Of a stretch of 64,000 bases of DNA, positions 8,828-17,774 are shown piece by piece. A program made the translations under genes and the position numbers. Source of the stretch: Nostoc foliaceum FACHB-393 (GTDB taxonomy: Bacteria > Cyanobacteriota > Cyanobacteriia > Cyanobacteriales > Nostocaceae); contig NZ_JACJTD010000005.1 in the NCBI RefSeq assembly GCF_014698505.1, positions 1 to 64,000 on the forward strand, in the 5' to 3' direction. The number at the start of each line of letters is the position of its first letter. The first letter of the stretch is position 1. Under the pieces are notes generated by a model. It did no database searches and was not told the origin of the DNA. It was given only the letters and a program-made list of their open reading frames with translations.

Positions 8828-9614
8828 TTATATCTCTATTAGCTATGGACAACTCGCTTTGGCGACTTTGTTTGTTGTTATTAATATCGGACTTTCCTTT
8901 GCCTTACGTTTGGGACTAGCCCAAAGTCTTTTGGTAGCATCGATGCGAATGGTAGTGCAATTATTGCTGGTGGGATACGTATTGCAGTGGGTATTTACTT
9001 TGCGTAACCCAGTATTGGTGTTACTTGTGGCTCTTGCCATGGCCACAATTGCAGGTTTTTCTAGTGTCAACCGAACCCGCAGACGATTTATAGGTATCTA
9101 TTGGAGCAATTTTGTTTCCTTGTTAAGTGCTTCATTTTTAGTGACGGGGTTAACAGTTAATGGCATAATTCGCGTTGAGCCTTGGTACGACCCACAGTAT
9201 CAAATTCCCATGTTAGGGATGGTTTTAGGTAATGCTCTCACGGGTACATCCCTGGCTTTAGACCGCTTTTTGGAGGATTTGACCACTAGAAGAGAGCAAA
9301 TAGAGGCATTATTGGCTTTAGGAGCCACCCGTTGGGAAGCAGCACATCAGTCAGTCAAAGAAGCTCTGAGGACGGGGATGATTCCCACTATTAACTCTAT
9401 GATGGTGATGGGTTTAGTCAGTCTACCGGGGATGATGACTGGTCAAATTTTGGCAGGAGCGAACCCGACTGACGCTGTACGCTACCAAATTCTGATTATT
9501 TTTACTCAAACATCGGGAACTGCGATCGCTACAATAGGTGTTGTGATTCTAACTTTTCTAGCTCTGTTTAATCGGCAACATCAGCTTGCAGAGATTGCAC
9601 GCAAGCTAGGTTAG
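8817..9614 (+). CDS. fetB: ABC transporter permease, FetB (YbbM, UPF0014) type
   Basis: The protein is very hydrophobic, with about seven membrane segments, and has the UPF0014 signature PMLGMVLGNALTGTSLALDRF and the coupling-loop region LLALGATRWEAAHQSVKEALRTGM, ending in GLVSLPGMMTGQILAG. I start it at 8817 (MVTNYISIS), because GGGAG at 8807-8811 is ideally placed as a ribosome site; the ATG at 8805 would lack one. It overlaps fetA by 11 bases, so the two are surely translated together. With fetA it forms an iron (or other metal) exporter by analogy with the E. coli pair. Confidence 0.9.
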   Translation: MVTNYISISYGQLALATLFVVINIGLSFALRLGLAQSLLVASMRMVVQLLLVGYVLQWVFTLRNPVLVLLVALAMATIAGFSSVNRTRRRFIGIYWSNFVSLLSASFLVTGLTVNGIIRVEPWYDPQYQIPMLGMVLGNALTGTSLALDRFLEDLTTRREQIEALLALGATRWEAAHQSVKEALRTGMIPTINSMMVMGLVSLPGMMTGQILAGANPTDAVRYQILIIFTQTSGTAIATIGVVILTFLALFNRQHQLAEIARKLG

Positions 9615-10075
9615 TTCCATCGTACCGTAAACTCATCATTCGTAATTTTTGAATTAGGAATTACGAATTATTCACTTTGCCTTGCCAAACAATTTTCTGA
9701 ATTTGAATTTATTTCGGCATCAATCAATTTAATTTTATAAAAGTTATCTGCAACTTCTTGTTGTTTAGTGATTCTTAAGTTGGCATTAGAAAGCTTCATT
9801 CTGCTATTTTCTATGACACACTCCTCAAGCTAGGTACTGATGCTTAATCATGTATATATATTGGTGATCGCTATACAGATGACTGATGCGGGGCTAAAGG
9901 AGTAAAAAGGAAATATATTTTGATTAACAGCGACCAACGTTATCAAGAGCTAGGTGAACAGAGAGTTGAAAACCTTTTTCAAGTTGAAGATAGGCTATTT
10001 CTTGATCAATTTAGTCAACTATAATTGCCGAGCAAGCACAATAAAATCTACTAGCTGCCTAACAGACAGTTTGCA
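9615..10075. other. gene-poor stretch with heptanucleotide repeat and a tiny open frame
   Basis: An ATTCGTAATT / GAATTACGAATTA repeat pair lies at about 9640-9672. A TTG at 9920 opens a 34-codon frame to a TAA at 10022-10024 (starting INSDQRYQELGEQ if TTG is read as Met), preceded by AAGGAG at 9898-9903. It may be a small gene or a remnant; I do not recognise it. Nothing else is visible. Confidence 0.4.
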
Positions 10076-10435
10076 ATGCAAATTCTTAAAGTACTAACTA
10101 GAGTCTATCTGAGTCCGATAGATTTGGATGAGGCGATCGCTTTCTATGAAAATCTCTTTACAGAAAAATGTTGGTTATGGTTTCAATATTCTGAGGCTGA
10201 GTTGGAACTCGCAGGTGTGGGTTCTATTCTTTTAATTGCTGGTTCGACAGAAGCACTCTCTTCATTCAAGAGTACACATGCAACATTTCTTGTTGACTCA
10301 CTCAATGATTTTAAAGAAGCACTTATTCAGCAGGGTGCAGTAATTCTGGCAGAACCTAATAAAGTTCCCACTGGAGTCAATATGCGAGCAATGCATCCTG
10401 ATGGAACCATTGTTGAGTATGTTGAGTTTGTATGA
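10076..10435 (+). CDS. VOC (glyoxalase/bleomycin-resistance fold) family protein
   Basis: 119 residues, the length of a single-domain VOC protein. The two beta-alpha-beta-beta-beta modules are visible: LTRVYLSPIDLDEAIAFYE at the N-terminus, then ATFLVDSLNDFKEALIQQG and a C-terminal MRAMHPDGTIVEYVEF, where the late Glu is a usual metal ligand. Members include dioxygenases, isomerases and resistance proteins, and the substrate cannot be told. It is followed 28 bases later by a broken acetyltransferase gene on the same strand. Confidence 0.8.
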   Translation: MQILKVLTRVYLSPIDLDEAIAFYENLFTEKCWLWFQYSEAELELAGVGSILLIAGSTEALSSFKSTHATFLVDSLNDFKEALIQQGAVILAEPNKVPTGVNMRAMHPDGTIVEYVEFV

Positions 10436-10463
10436 TTAATTTTTAGCTCAAAAAGGATCTGCT

Positions 10464-10815
10464 GTGAAAGCTGCAATCAAACTAGCTAATGAAAATGATG
10501 CCTTAAAAATGCTGGCAACTTATGCGCCGATTGTGCGGGAAACTCCAATTTACTTTGAGATAGAGCCTCCCAGCAAAACGGAATTTGAGGGCCGTATCCA
10601 GAATTATCAACAGCAAATGCCTTGGCTAGTGTGTAAAATTATATGCCTATGCTACTCCCTATCGGACTCGTGCCGCTTACCAATGGTCTGTAGAATCATC
10701 CGTGTACATCAATGCTGAACATCGCAGAAAAGGATTTGCAAAAGCTTTGTACACTTCCCTTTTTGGGTTGCTGCAACTCCAAGAATTTTATAACGTTTTT
10801 GCTGCGATCGCTTAA
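10464..10815 (+). pseudogene. broken GNAT acetyltransferase (phosphinothricin-acetyltransferase-like)
   Basis: The first frame (GTG at 10464) reads MKAAIKLANENDALKMLATYAPIVRETPIYFE and PWLVCK, the normal start of Pat-like N-acetyltransferases, then loses sense at about 10630. From there another frame reads KLYAYATPYRTRAAYQWSVE, SSVYINAEHRRKGFAKALYT and FGLLQLQEFYNVFAAIA before a TAA at 10813-10815. The acetyl-CoA loop RRKGFAKAL is thus present but out of frame with the N-terminus. A few codons (the usual E-x-x-G-K before LYAYA) seem deleted, and the expected last 50 or so residues are also missing. It is a pseudogene by frameshift and truncation, unless there is an assembly error. Confidence 0.8.
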
Positions 10816-11167
10816 CTTTTCATCATAGCCGAGAAAAGCAGTCAATTAATAGCTAGTTGTACTTAGGTAGCACTACTTTATCATAATATTTTACCACAAC
10901 TTGCACACATGAGCAAATTAGGAGATTGGAAAAGTATCATTTACGTTTAATTAAGTCCACTTACTTAGCGAGCAATTGCTTACATTACTTTTCATCACAG
11001 TTTTATAAAGTCTGACTAAATATTTAGCTGTTATGTCATAATAAAAGGTGAGAATTAATTCGGCGACCGCGTTTGTTTTTATTATTGACAGGCTTTTTCC
11101 TTTTGGTATTCACAGACTTTTCTCCGAAATCTAAAACTCTACACATCTATGATTTGGGAGAAAATTT
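10816..11167 (+). promoter_or_regulatory. long upstream region and probable leader of the RNA-binding-protein gene
   Basis: 352 bp without an open frame, AT-rich up to about 11050, then a run of T-rich sequence before the ribosome site GGGAG at 11157-11161. Cyanobacterial rbp genes are typically cold-induced and have long untranslated leaders, so this stretch probably holds such a leader. I see no specific box that proves it. Confidence 0.35.
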
Positions 11168-11467
11168 ATGTCAGTTTATGTAGGCAATCTTTCTTACGAA
11201 GTTACAGAAGAAGGTTTGAATGCTGTGTTTGCAGAATATGGTTCTGTAAAGCGGGTTCAGCTACCTACCGACCGTGACACAGGTCGTGTGCGTGGCTTTG
11301 GTTTTGTAGAAATGGGCACAGATGCTGAAGAAACAGCTGCCATTGATGCTCTTGATGGTGCTGAGTGGATGGGACGTGACCTGAAAGTGAACAAGGCTAA
11401 ACCCAGAGAAGACAGAGGTTCCTTTGGTGGTAATCGGGGAAACAATAGCTTCGGCAATCGTTACTAA
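11168..11467 (+). CDS. RRM-domain RNA-binding protein (Rbp family)
   Basis: 99 residues. One RNA-recognition motif fills residues 1-80, with RNP2 SVYVGNLSY at the start and RNP1 RGFGFVEM near the middle; a short Gly/Asn/Arg tail (GSFGGNRGNNSFGNRY) follows. This is the glycine-tailed cyanobacterial Rbp type, single-stranded RNA-binding proteins that are commonly cold-inducible. A ribosome site GGGAG lies 6-10 bases upstream of the ATG. The gene is monocistronic: a good terminator follows 50 bases downstream. Confidence 0.95.
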   Translation: MSVYVGNLSYEVTEEGLNAVFAEYGSVKRVQLPTDRDTGRVRGFGFVEMGTDAEETAAIDALDGAEWMGRDLKVNKAKPREDRGSFGGNRGNNSFGNRY

Positions 11468-11518
11468 AATTCAGAGATATAGCTCTTGAAGCTAATCTAC
11501 TAAATTGAATTTAATTGT

Positions 11519-11548
11519 GGCTCAGGCAGGAATGCTTGAGCCTTTTTG
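11519..11548 (+). terminator. intrinsic terminator of the rbp gene
   Basis: GGCTCAGGC and GCTTGAGCC form a stem with a 6-base loop (AGGAAT), followed by TTTTT. It lies 52 bases after the rbp stop codon. Confidence 0.85.
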
Positions 11549-11650
11549 TTGCAAAACTTGCTTGATAAAAAGTTAAGCGATCGCCGCTTCACGAGTAGCA
11601 ACTTTGCTAAACCTCAGAAATTAAATATGCGTTATCCAGAACCATTGTAG

Positions 11651-11678
11651 AGACGTAGCAGTGCTACGTCTTTTTTTT
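11651..11678 (+). terminator. second hairpin with T-run
   Basis: AGACGTAGCA and TGCTACGTCT form a 10-bp stem with a one-base loop, followed by eight T. It can end transcription from the left. The same kind of AGACG hairpin is a frequent interspersed repeat in Nostoc genomes, so it may be a repeat unit acting as a terminator. Confidence 0.6.
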
Positions 11679-11988
11679 GATATATCTATTGACATTAATA
11701 TAAAAGTGTGTATCCTCTATATAGAGCATTGTTGTTCAAATAATATGAAAAGCGAAATAAACTTGCCGTCATTTGAAGATTCACTTTAAGCTTTGTGTCA
11801 AAATAGCTAAGATTGGTCTGTTACTGAAAATTTGTTTAAATAAATTACCACCATATAGTAAGAACATTTAAAAAATAGATGAAACTTGCATTCAACTAAT
11901 TCTTTTTCGAAAGTATATAGAATTTTTACGTAAATAGTAAAAAAACAGTATTTTATTTAAATTTTATTAAGTATTTATAGAAATTTAT
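11679..11988. other. AT-rich region upstream of the TIR-WD40 gene
   Basis: 310 bp of strikingly AT-rich sequence without an open frame or a strong hairpin. It must hold the promoter of the TIR-WD40 gene, which has no recognisable Shine-Dalgarno site (AGAAATTTAT before the ATG). Confidence 0.4.
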
Positions 11989-14730
11989 ATGGCTGAGGCG
12001 TTTATTTCCTACTCTCGCAAAGATAAAGAGTTCGTCAAAAGGCTTTATGAAGCGCTCAAGCAACAGAAGCTAGATATCTGGGTGGACTGGGAAGGAATTC
12101 CACCCACGGCAGATTGGCGAAAAGAAATTTATGAAGGAATTGAAGCCGCTGATAATTTTATCTTTATTATTAGTCCAAATTCAGTCGTTTCTGAAGTCTG
12201 CCGTGAAGAGATTGCACACGCCCGAAAGCACAATAAACGTTTAGTGCCAATCGTGTGGCAGTATGCTGAAGGTATTGATCCCGAATTAGCCAAAATTAAC
12301 TATATTTTCTTCCAGGAAAGTAATGATTTTGAGCAAGCCTTTCAATCATTACTCAAAGCACTTGATACTGACCTAGCTCATGCTAAACAGCATACCCGCT
12401 TACTCATGGGAGCCTTGGAATGGGATCAGAAAAAACGCAACAATAGTTATTTGCTACAAGGTAGTGAACTCGAAGAAGCAGAGCAATGGTTCACCCAAGG
12501 AGCGGGGAAAGAACCTTTGATTACATCACTCCAACAAGAGTATATTGGCGAAAGTCGTAAAGCCCAGAAGATACGTCACAGAAAAAGACTAATTGGCCTG
12601 ACTTCTGGGTTGTTGATTTCAACGGGATTGGCTATATTTGCAGCTATTGGCTGGAAGCAGGCTGATCAACTGCGGATAGAAGCACAAAAATCGGAACTCC
12701 GAGCCTTAATTTCAGCGTCAGACGCACGTTTTACCTCCAATAGAAATACGATTGATGCCCTGATAGAAAGTTTAAAAGCCGGCAAGCAACTCAAACAATT
12801 AACTCAAGCCAAAGCCAACATTCCAATTCAGGAACAGCAAGAGGTGATCGAGGTGCTGGGACAGGCGGTTTACTGGGTAAGAGAACGCGATCGCCTCCAG
12901 GGACACAGCGATTATATCCAAAGCGTTAGTTTCAGTCCCGATGGAGAAGCGATCGCTACTGCTAGCGGAGACAACACAGTAAAACTTTGGAACAAACAGG
13001 GCCGTTTGCTGAATACTTTAGGGCATCTTGATCAAGTCGTTAGTGTAAGTTTCAGTCCTAATAGTCAAATCCTTGCTTCTGCCAGTTTAGATGGAACGGT
13101 GAAACTTTGGAAACAAGACGGCAAAGAACTTAAAACCTTTAAAAAGCTAAATACTGGAATTCGGGCTGTGAGTTTCAGTCATGATGGCAAAACTCTTGCC
13201 TCTGGTGGTGACGACAACATGGTGAGACTTTGGAACATAGAGGGTCAGGAACTCAAAATGCTCAAAGGGCATACAGGCAGAGTCTATAGTTTGAGTTTCA
13301 GCCACAACGATCAAATCCTTGCTTCTGCCAGTTTAGACGGAACCGTGAAACTGTGGAACAAAGACGGTAAAGAACTTAAGACCCTAGAAGAACATAATAA
13401 TACAGTGACTAGCGTGAGCTTTAGTTCTGATGATACCCTTGCCTCTGCCAGTTTAGATAGAACGGTGAAACTTTGGAATACTGAAGGGAAATTGCTTTCA
13501 ACTTTTAAGAAATTAGAGGCACAAAGTAGTCGGATCTACAGCGTCAGTTTCAGTCCCGATGGTCAGACCCTTGCCACGGGTAATGATGATAATAGCGTGA
13601 CACTCTGGCAGAAAAATGGCCAGGAACTTACTACCTTTAGAGGACATAGTAGTAGAGTCAATCAAGTTACTTTCAGCCCCGATGGTCGTACCCTTGCATC
13701 TGCTAGTCAAGATAAGTCAGTGAAACTGTGGCAAATTGACCGCCCTTGGCAGACTATTCTCACTGGACATCAGGCTGGTGTCAATCGTGTGAACTTCTCA
13801 GCCGACGGGAAAGCGATCGCTACCGCCAGTGATGACAAGACGGTGAAACTCTGGAATCAGGAGGGTAAGCAGATCAAATCGCTTCAGGTAAATGACTACA
13901 CAATCTGGGATGTGAATTTTAGCCCAGATGGTCAGATAATTGCCGCTGTCAGTTCTGACGAAGGGGTGTTGAGACTGTGGAATCGGCAAGGTCAGCTACT
14001 CAAGACTTTAAAGAATGGCGATGGCGATCGCATTCATAGCGTGAGTTTCAGCCCAGACAGCAAAATGATTGCCACCGCTAGTCAAGATAAAACAGTGAAA
14101 CTTTGGAATCGCCAGGGTCAGATGCTTAACACCCTAAAACATAGCGCCACCGTCTATAGCGTCAGTTTTAGTCCAGACGACAAGATGATTGCCACTGGTA
14201 GTAATGACGGGGCAGTGAAACTCTGGAATCGGCAAGGTCAGTTACTCAAGATTTTAAACCATAACGCTTCTGTCTACAGCGTCAGTTTTAGCCCTGATAG
14301 TCAGACCCTTGCCAGTGCTGGCGCAGATGAGAGAGTAAAACTTTGGCAGCTTGATGGTGGTGCGATCGCTAGTCTTGATGGGCATAGTGCTGCAATCTGG
14401 CAAGTAATTTTCAGCCCTGACGGCAAGATGATTGCCACTGCTAGTGATGACGGAACGGTAAAACTTTGGCACAAAGACCGGACTTTGATTATTACTCTTA
14501 CTGGCCATAGCGGTGAGGTCAACGGGATCAGTTTCAGCCCTGACAGTAAGACTCTCGTTTCTGGCAGTAAAGATGGTACAGCAATTTTGTGGAATGTAGA
14601 AAATCTCACCCTAGATAATTTGATGGGGCGTGGGTGCGATTGGCTGCATGATTATCTGAAGAATAACCCGAATGTGAGTCAAAGCGATCGCAATCTGTGT
14701 GGTGGAGTTCAAACTCAGGCTAAATATTGA
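11989..14730 (+). CDS. TIR domain - membrane segment - 14-repeat WD40 protein
   Basis: 913 residues. Residues 1-130 are a TIR domain: AEAFISYSRKDKEFV, then WVDWEGIPP and SPNSVVSEVCREEI, where E74 is at the place of the catalytic glutamate of NAD-cleaving TIRs. A linker (HTRLLMGALEWDQKKRN and ELEEAEQWF) typical of cyanobacterial TIR- or caspase-WD40 proteins follows, then one membrane segment at about 201-222 and a helical stretch. From about residue 300 there are 14 WD40 repeats of 40-44 residues (VSFSPDG, DGTVKLW), enough for two seven-bladed propellers. This is a sensor-effector layout: the propellers probably recognise a signal and the TIR depletes NAD or signals. The C1 protease gene follows after 133 bp on the same strand. 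Confidence 0.92.
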   Translation: MAEAFISYSRKDKEFVKRLYEALKQQKLDIWVDWEGIPPTADWRKEIYEGIEAADNFIFIISPNSVVSEVCREEIAHARKHNKRLVPIVWQYAEGIDPELAKINYIFFQESNDFEQAFQSLLKALDTDLAHAKQHTRLLMGALEWDQKKRNNSYLLQGSELEEAEQWFTQGAGKEPLITSLQQEYIGESRKAQKIRHRKRLIGLTSGLLISTGLAIFAAIGWKQADQLRIEAQKSELRALISASDARFTSNRNTIDALIESLKAGKQLKQLTQAKANIPIQEQQEVIEVLGQAVYWVRERDRLQGHSDYIQSVSFSPDGEAIATASGDNTVKLWNKQGRLLNTLGHLDQVVSVSFSPNSQILASASLDGTVKLWKQDGKELKTFKKLNTGIRAVSFSHDGKTLASGGDDNMVRLWNIEGQELKMLKGHTGRVYSLSFSHNDQILASASLDGTVKLWNKDGKELKTLEEHNNTVTSVSFSSDDTLASASLDRTVKLWNTEGKLLSTFKKLEAQSSRIYSVSFSPDGQTLATGNDDNSVTLWQKNGQELTTFRGHSSRVNQVTFSPDGRTLASASQDKSVKLWQIDRPWQTILTGHQAGVNRVNFSADGKAIATASDDKTVKLWNQEGKQIKSLQVNDYTIWDVNFSPDGQIIAAVSSDEGVLRLWNRQGQLLKTLKNGDGDRIHSVSFSPDSKMIATASQDKTVKLWNRQGQMLNTLKHSATVYSVSFSPDDKMIATGSNDGAVKLWNRQGQLLKILNHNASVYSVSFSPDSQTLASAGADERVKLWQLDGGAIASLDGHSAAIWQVIFSPDGKMIATASDDGTVKLWHKDRTLIITLTGHSGEVNGISFSPDSKTLVSGSKDGTAILWNVENLTLDNLMGRGCDWLHDYLKNNPNVSQSDRNLCGGVQTQAKY

Positions 14731-14863
14731 TTTCGACAATTTTCACTATTATTTCAGGTAGTCAAATGCTTCAATAAAAGCAATAAATTTTAACTACTTT
14801 TTTGCATAAAAAAAACCAAAACCATAGATAAACATAACAGCATAAATCTGAGAGGACATCACC

Positions 14864-17689
14864 ATGTATAAAAAATCAACAGGTTGGATACCAGACTACC
14901 CCGATTTTAGAGACTATCGTATGGACGAAATCAATCAGAAGTTAATGATCACAGTCCAAGATATACAGATAAATAATGATAATGATTCCCAAAACAGTAT
15001 AGAAGAATTGTTTGAGTTATTAAAATTAATAAAAAATGGACTAAATCCAACTCTCGAAGAGACACTCGCCTCAAAGTTCAACAATTTTCAGCAAAAGATA
15101 AATAAAGGTTTCAAATTAGTCAATGCTAAAGCTCTTAAAGAACAGATATTTTTAGCTCATGGTTGTGCAGGGCAGGAAGTCTATAATCTTCAACAGAAGT
15201 TGCTGGAATTTAGCGAATATGAGCATATTTTTGGAACTGAGGGACAAAAAATTAGGAAATTTGTAGATGATTTTTCAAAATCAGATTATCTGGAATATGG
15301 TTATTTTGGTGAAATTACAAAGGAGGCAGTAAAACTATTCAAGAGTATTTTTGGTCTCTCAATTGTCTCAGATGACAGTATTGATAGGGCTAACACTGAT
15401 GACAAGGTTGATAGTGTTGTAGATCAAGTAACACTCTATACTTTAGACCGAGTTTTAGAAATCTTAAAACTTCAAAAAACAGAAGAAACTTCTAAAGCTA
15501 AAAGCACGGAAAAAACAATTAAAAAATTTGGAATGTTTGATCCAGAAATTAAAGACATTCAAATAAAACTGAATAAACTAGGCTATCTCAAAAATTTAGG
15601 AGAAAATAACGGGGCAATAAAAGGATTCTTTGACTATCTAACAGAGGATGCAGTTCAAGAATTTCAAAGACAATATCATCCTTCAAAGGTTGCTCGTGTT
15701 GATGGGATAGTTGACGAAAAGACAAAGAGAATCCTAGATGATCTATATGATGCACAAGCAAAACAATATTCTGGTGATGATAAACTTAAAAAAGTACAGC
15801 AGCTTTTATGTGAGTTAGGAGAATTTGATGGACAAGTAACAGGGTATTCTAGTCGGCAGACAGATACAGCTATAAAATCATTTCAAGCTAGATATGAAAT
15901 AGAAATAGAAAGGGATGATGTTGATTGTACAAAAACCTTACAAGTATTAAGTGACTTAGTTGCGCTCAAAAAACAACAGCAACGGGAAGTTTTACCTGCA
16001 TCCTCAACAATACCCATAACCCTTTATGAAATAATCTTAAGGGTTTTTGAAATTTCTGAATTGAAACCTGAACATTTTGTTAATGAAAAAATAATTCCAA
16101 AAGCTACGGATAGTATTAATTCTGATCTCGCCAAACACCGAGATGCGTTGAAACGAGCAATTGACATGATAGTTAAATTGGTTGCTCAACTAATTTCTCC
16201 TTTAGCTAAACATAGAAATCTTGAAAAAGCTGTAAGAGACGTATTAGATAAGCTAGATCAATGGTTCGATAAATCTGAATACGTTAACTATATCCGTCAA
16301 GAAAATAATCAACAAGGGAATAATAAATCAGGGATTAATGCTAAAAACAATAAATATTCTCAGCAAAAGTTGTGGGAAAAATCTAGTATTTTTTCTCAAG
16401 CAGAACAGGAAAAAAACTTATTTAAAGACTGGGATTTAAATCCAGTGTCTTTATATATAGCTATTTCAGCAATTTTAAATTTCAAACAATCCCTGAGTAA
16501 TATTGATAAGAAAATTACTGATCAAGTTTGCCTAGATAAAGATAGAAAAAAGAAATTAGCTACATCTTTAAAAAAGATAGATGATATATTTAAATCTATC
16601 AAAGATTTAGAAGTAACTATCAAGAATTTAAAAATTAGTCTGAATTATAATCCTCAAGTTCAGGGAGAAAATAATTCAAAAACTCAACCGAATAATCTGA
16701 GAACAGTCATCCAAATATTACCCGAACGTCAAGATTATCCAAAGCATTTGGAGAAAAGTCTAGAGTTTCAAAGTGATTTACAACTTCCGTTAGAAGGACA
16801 TTTACAAAAATGTGTAAAACAAAAACAAAAACAAGAAAATAGCAAGAATGTAACTGTATATTTATTAATGCCAGAATTTGTAGATTTAACCTTCTGGTGT
16901 TCCCCAATTGAAGACCAAGGCTCATTGGATTCATGTACGGCACATGCCGGTGTTGCTTTAATGGAGTACTTTGAGAAAAGAAGTTTTGATAGATATGTCG
17001 ATGCTTCTCGGCTCTTTCTTTACAAAGCAACACTCAATCTCATGCATCGTCACGACGATGCAGGAGCATCTCTTCGGGAAACCATGCGGGCAATGGCATT
17101 ATTTGGCGTGCCTCCAGAAGAGTATTGGCCCTATCAAGAAGACAGGTTTAAAGATGAACCAACCCCTTTTTGCTACTCTTTTGGTCAAAGTTATCAAGCG
17201 CTGAAATACTTCCGTCTAAATCCCTTAGGTACTACAGGAAATATACTGTTATTCCGAATTAAAACAGCTTTAGCCGCTGGTTTTCCCTGCGCCTTTGGGT
17301 TTACTATGTATTATTCCATCGAGGATTTAAACCCAAGTGGGTATATTCCATACCCAGTTAAAAACGATAAGGTAAAAGGAGGTCATGCTGTTGTTGCAGT
17401 TGGCTACGACGACCATAAAGTAATAGAGAACGCTGATGGTAGTAGATGCTCACAAGGAGCATTGCTAATCAGAAACTGTTGGGGAACCCATTGGGGTGAA
17501 GGGGGCTATGGTTGGCTTCCTTATGACTATGTATTGGAAGGATTGACAAATGATTGGTGGTCGCTGCTCAAGTCTAAGTGGTTTGAGACAGGACACTTCG
17601 GGTTAGAAGCAAACGATTGGGTGTCTAATTTGGGGGGAGGGCCTACAGATAATACACCAAAAGAGAACTCTAAGCCGCCTAGAAATTAG
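14864..17689 (+). CDS. papain-like (C1) protease with peptidoglycan-binding-like repeats
   Basis: 941 residues. It begins MYKKSTGWIPDYPDFRDYRM, the propeptide-like start common to bacterial C1 proteases, and ends in a papain domain with Gln/Cys in EDQGSLDSCTAHAG (Cys691), GGHAVVAVGYDD (His841) and LIRNCWGTHWGEGG (Asn871), so the triad is complete. Between them are three regions like PG_binding_1 modules (about 100-170, 225-300, 305-370: KLNKLGYL, EDAVQEFQRQY, TAIKSFQARY) and a long Lys/Asn-rich helical part. There is no signal peptide. The ribosome site GAGAGGAC precedes the ATG by 7 bases. Gene order and spacing suggest co-expression with the TIR-WD40 gene. The codon use is AT-richer than in neighbouring housekeeping genes. 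Confidence 0.88.
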   Translation: MYKKSTGWIPDYPDFRDYRMDEINQKLMITVQDIQINNDNDSQNSIEELFELLKLIKNGLNPTLEETLASKFNNFQQKINKGFKLVNAKALKEQIFLAHGCAGQEVYNLQQKLLEFSEYEHIFGTEGQKIRKFVDDFSKSDYLEYGYFGEITKEAVKLFKSIFGLSIVSDDSIDRANTDDKVDSVVDQVTLYTLDRVLEILKLQKTEETSKAKSTEKTIKKFGMFDPEIKDIQIKLNKLGYLKNLGENNGAIKGFFDYLTEDAVQEFQRQYHPSKVARVDGIVDEKTKRILDDLYDAQAKQYSGDDKLKKVQQLLCELGEFDGQVTGYSSRQTDTAIKSFQARYEIEIERDDVDCTKTLQVLSDLVALKKQQQREVLPASSTIPITLYEIILRVFEISELKPEHFVNEKIIPKATDSINSDLAKHRDALKRAIDMIVKLVAQLISPLAKHRNLEKAVRDVLDKLDQWFDKSEYVNYIRQENNQQGNNKSGINAKNNKYSQQKLWEKSSIFSQAEQEKNLFKDWDLNPVSLYIAISAILNFKQSLSNIDKKITDQVCLDKDRKKKLATSLKKIDDIFKSIKDLEVTIKNLKISLNYNPQVQGENNSKTQPNNLRTVIQILPERQDYPKHLEKSLEFQSDLQLPLEGHLQKCVKQKQKQENSKNVTVYLLMPEFVDLTFWCSPIEDQGSLDSCTAHAGVALMEYFEKRSFDRYVDASRLFLYKATLNLMHRHDDAGASLRETMRAMALFGVPPEEYWPYQEDRFKDEPTPFCYSFGQSYQALKYFRLNPLGTTGNILLFRIKTALAAGFPCAFGFTMYYSIEDLNPSGYIPYPVKNDKVKGGHAVVAVGYDDHKVIENADGSRCSQGALLIRNCWGTHWGEGGYGWLPYDYVLEGLTNDWWSLLKSKWFETGHFGLEANDWVSNLGGGPTDNTPKENSKPPRN

Positions 17690-17774
17690 GGCAAACGCAC
17701 GTAGTTTTAGCAAACCCTTGGTGATAAGGATATTGATGAAAAAAATCGCCTAAAACATGAGAGGAAAATAACTT

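Noticed and set aside
13513..14609. Antisense frames inside the WD40 repeats
   Set aside because: They arise from the periodic sequence of the repeats and repeat themselves in the same way.
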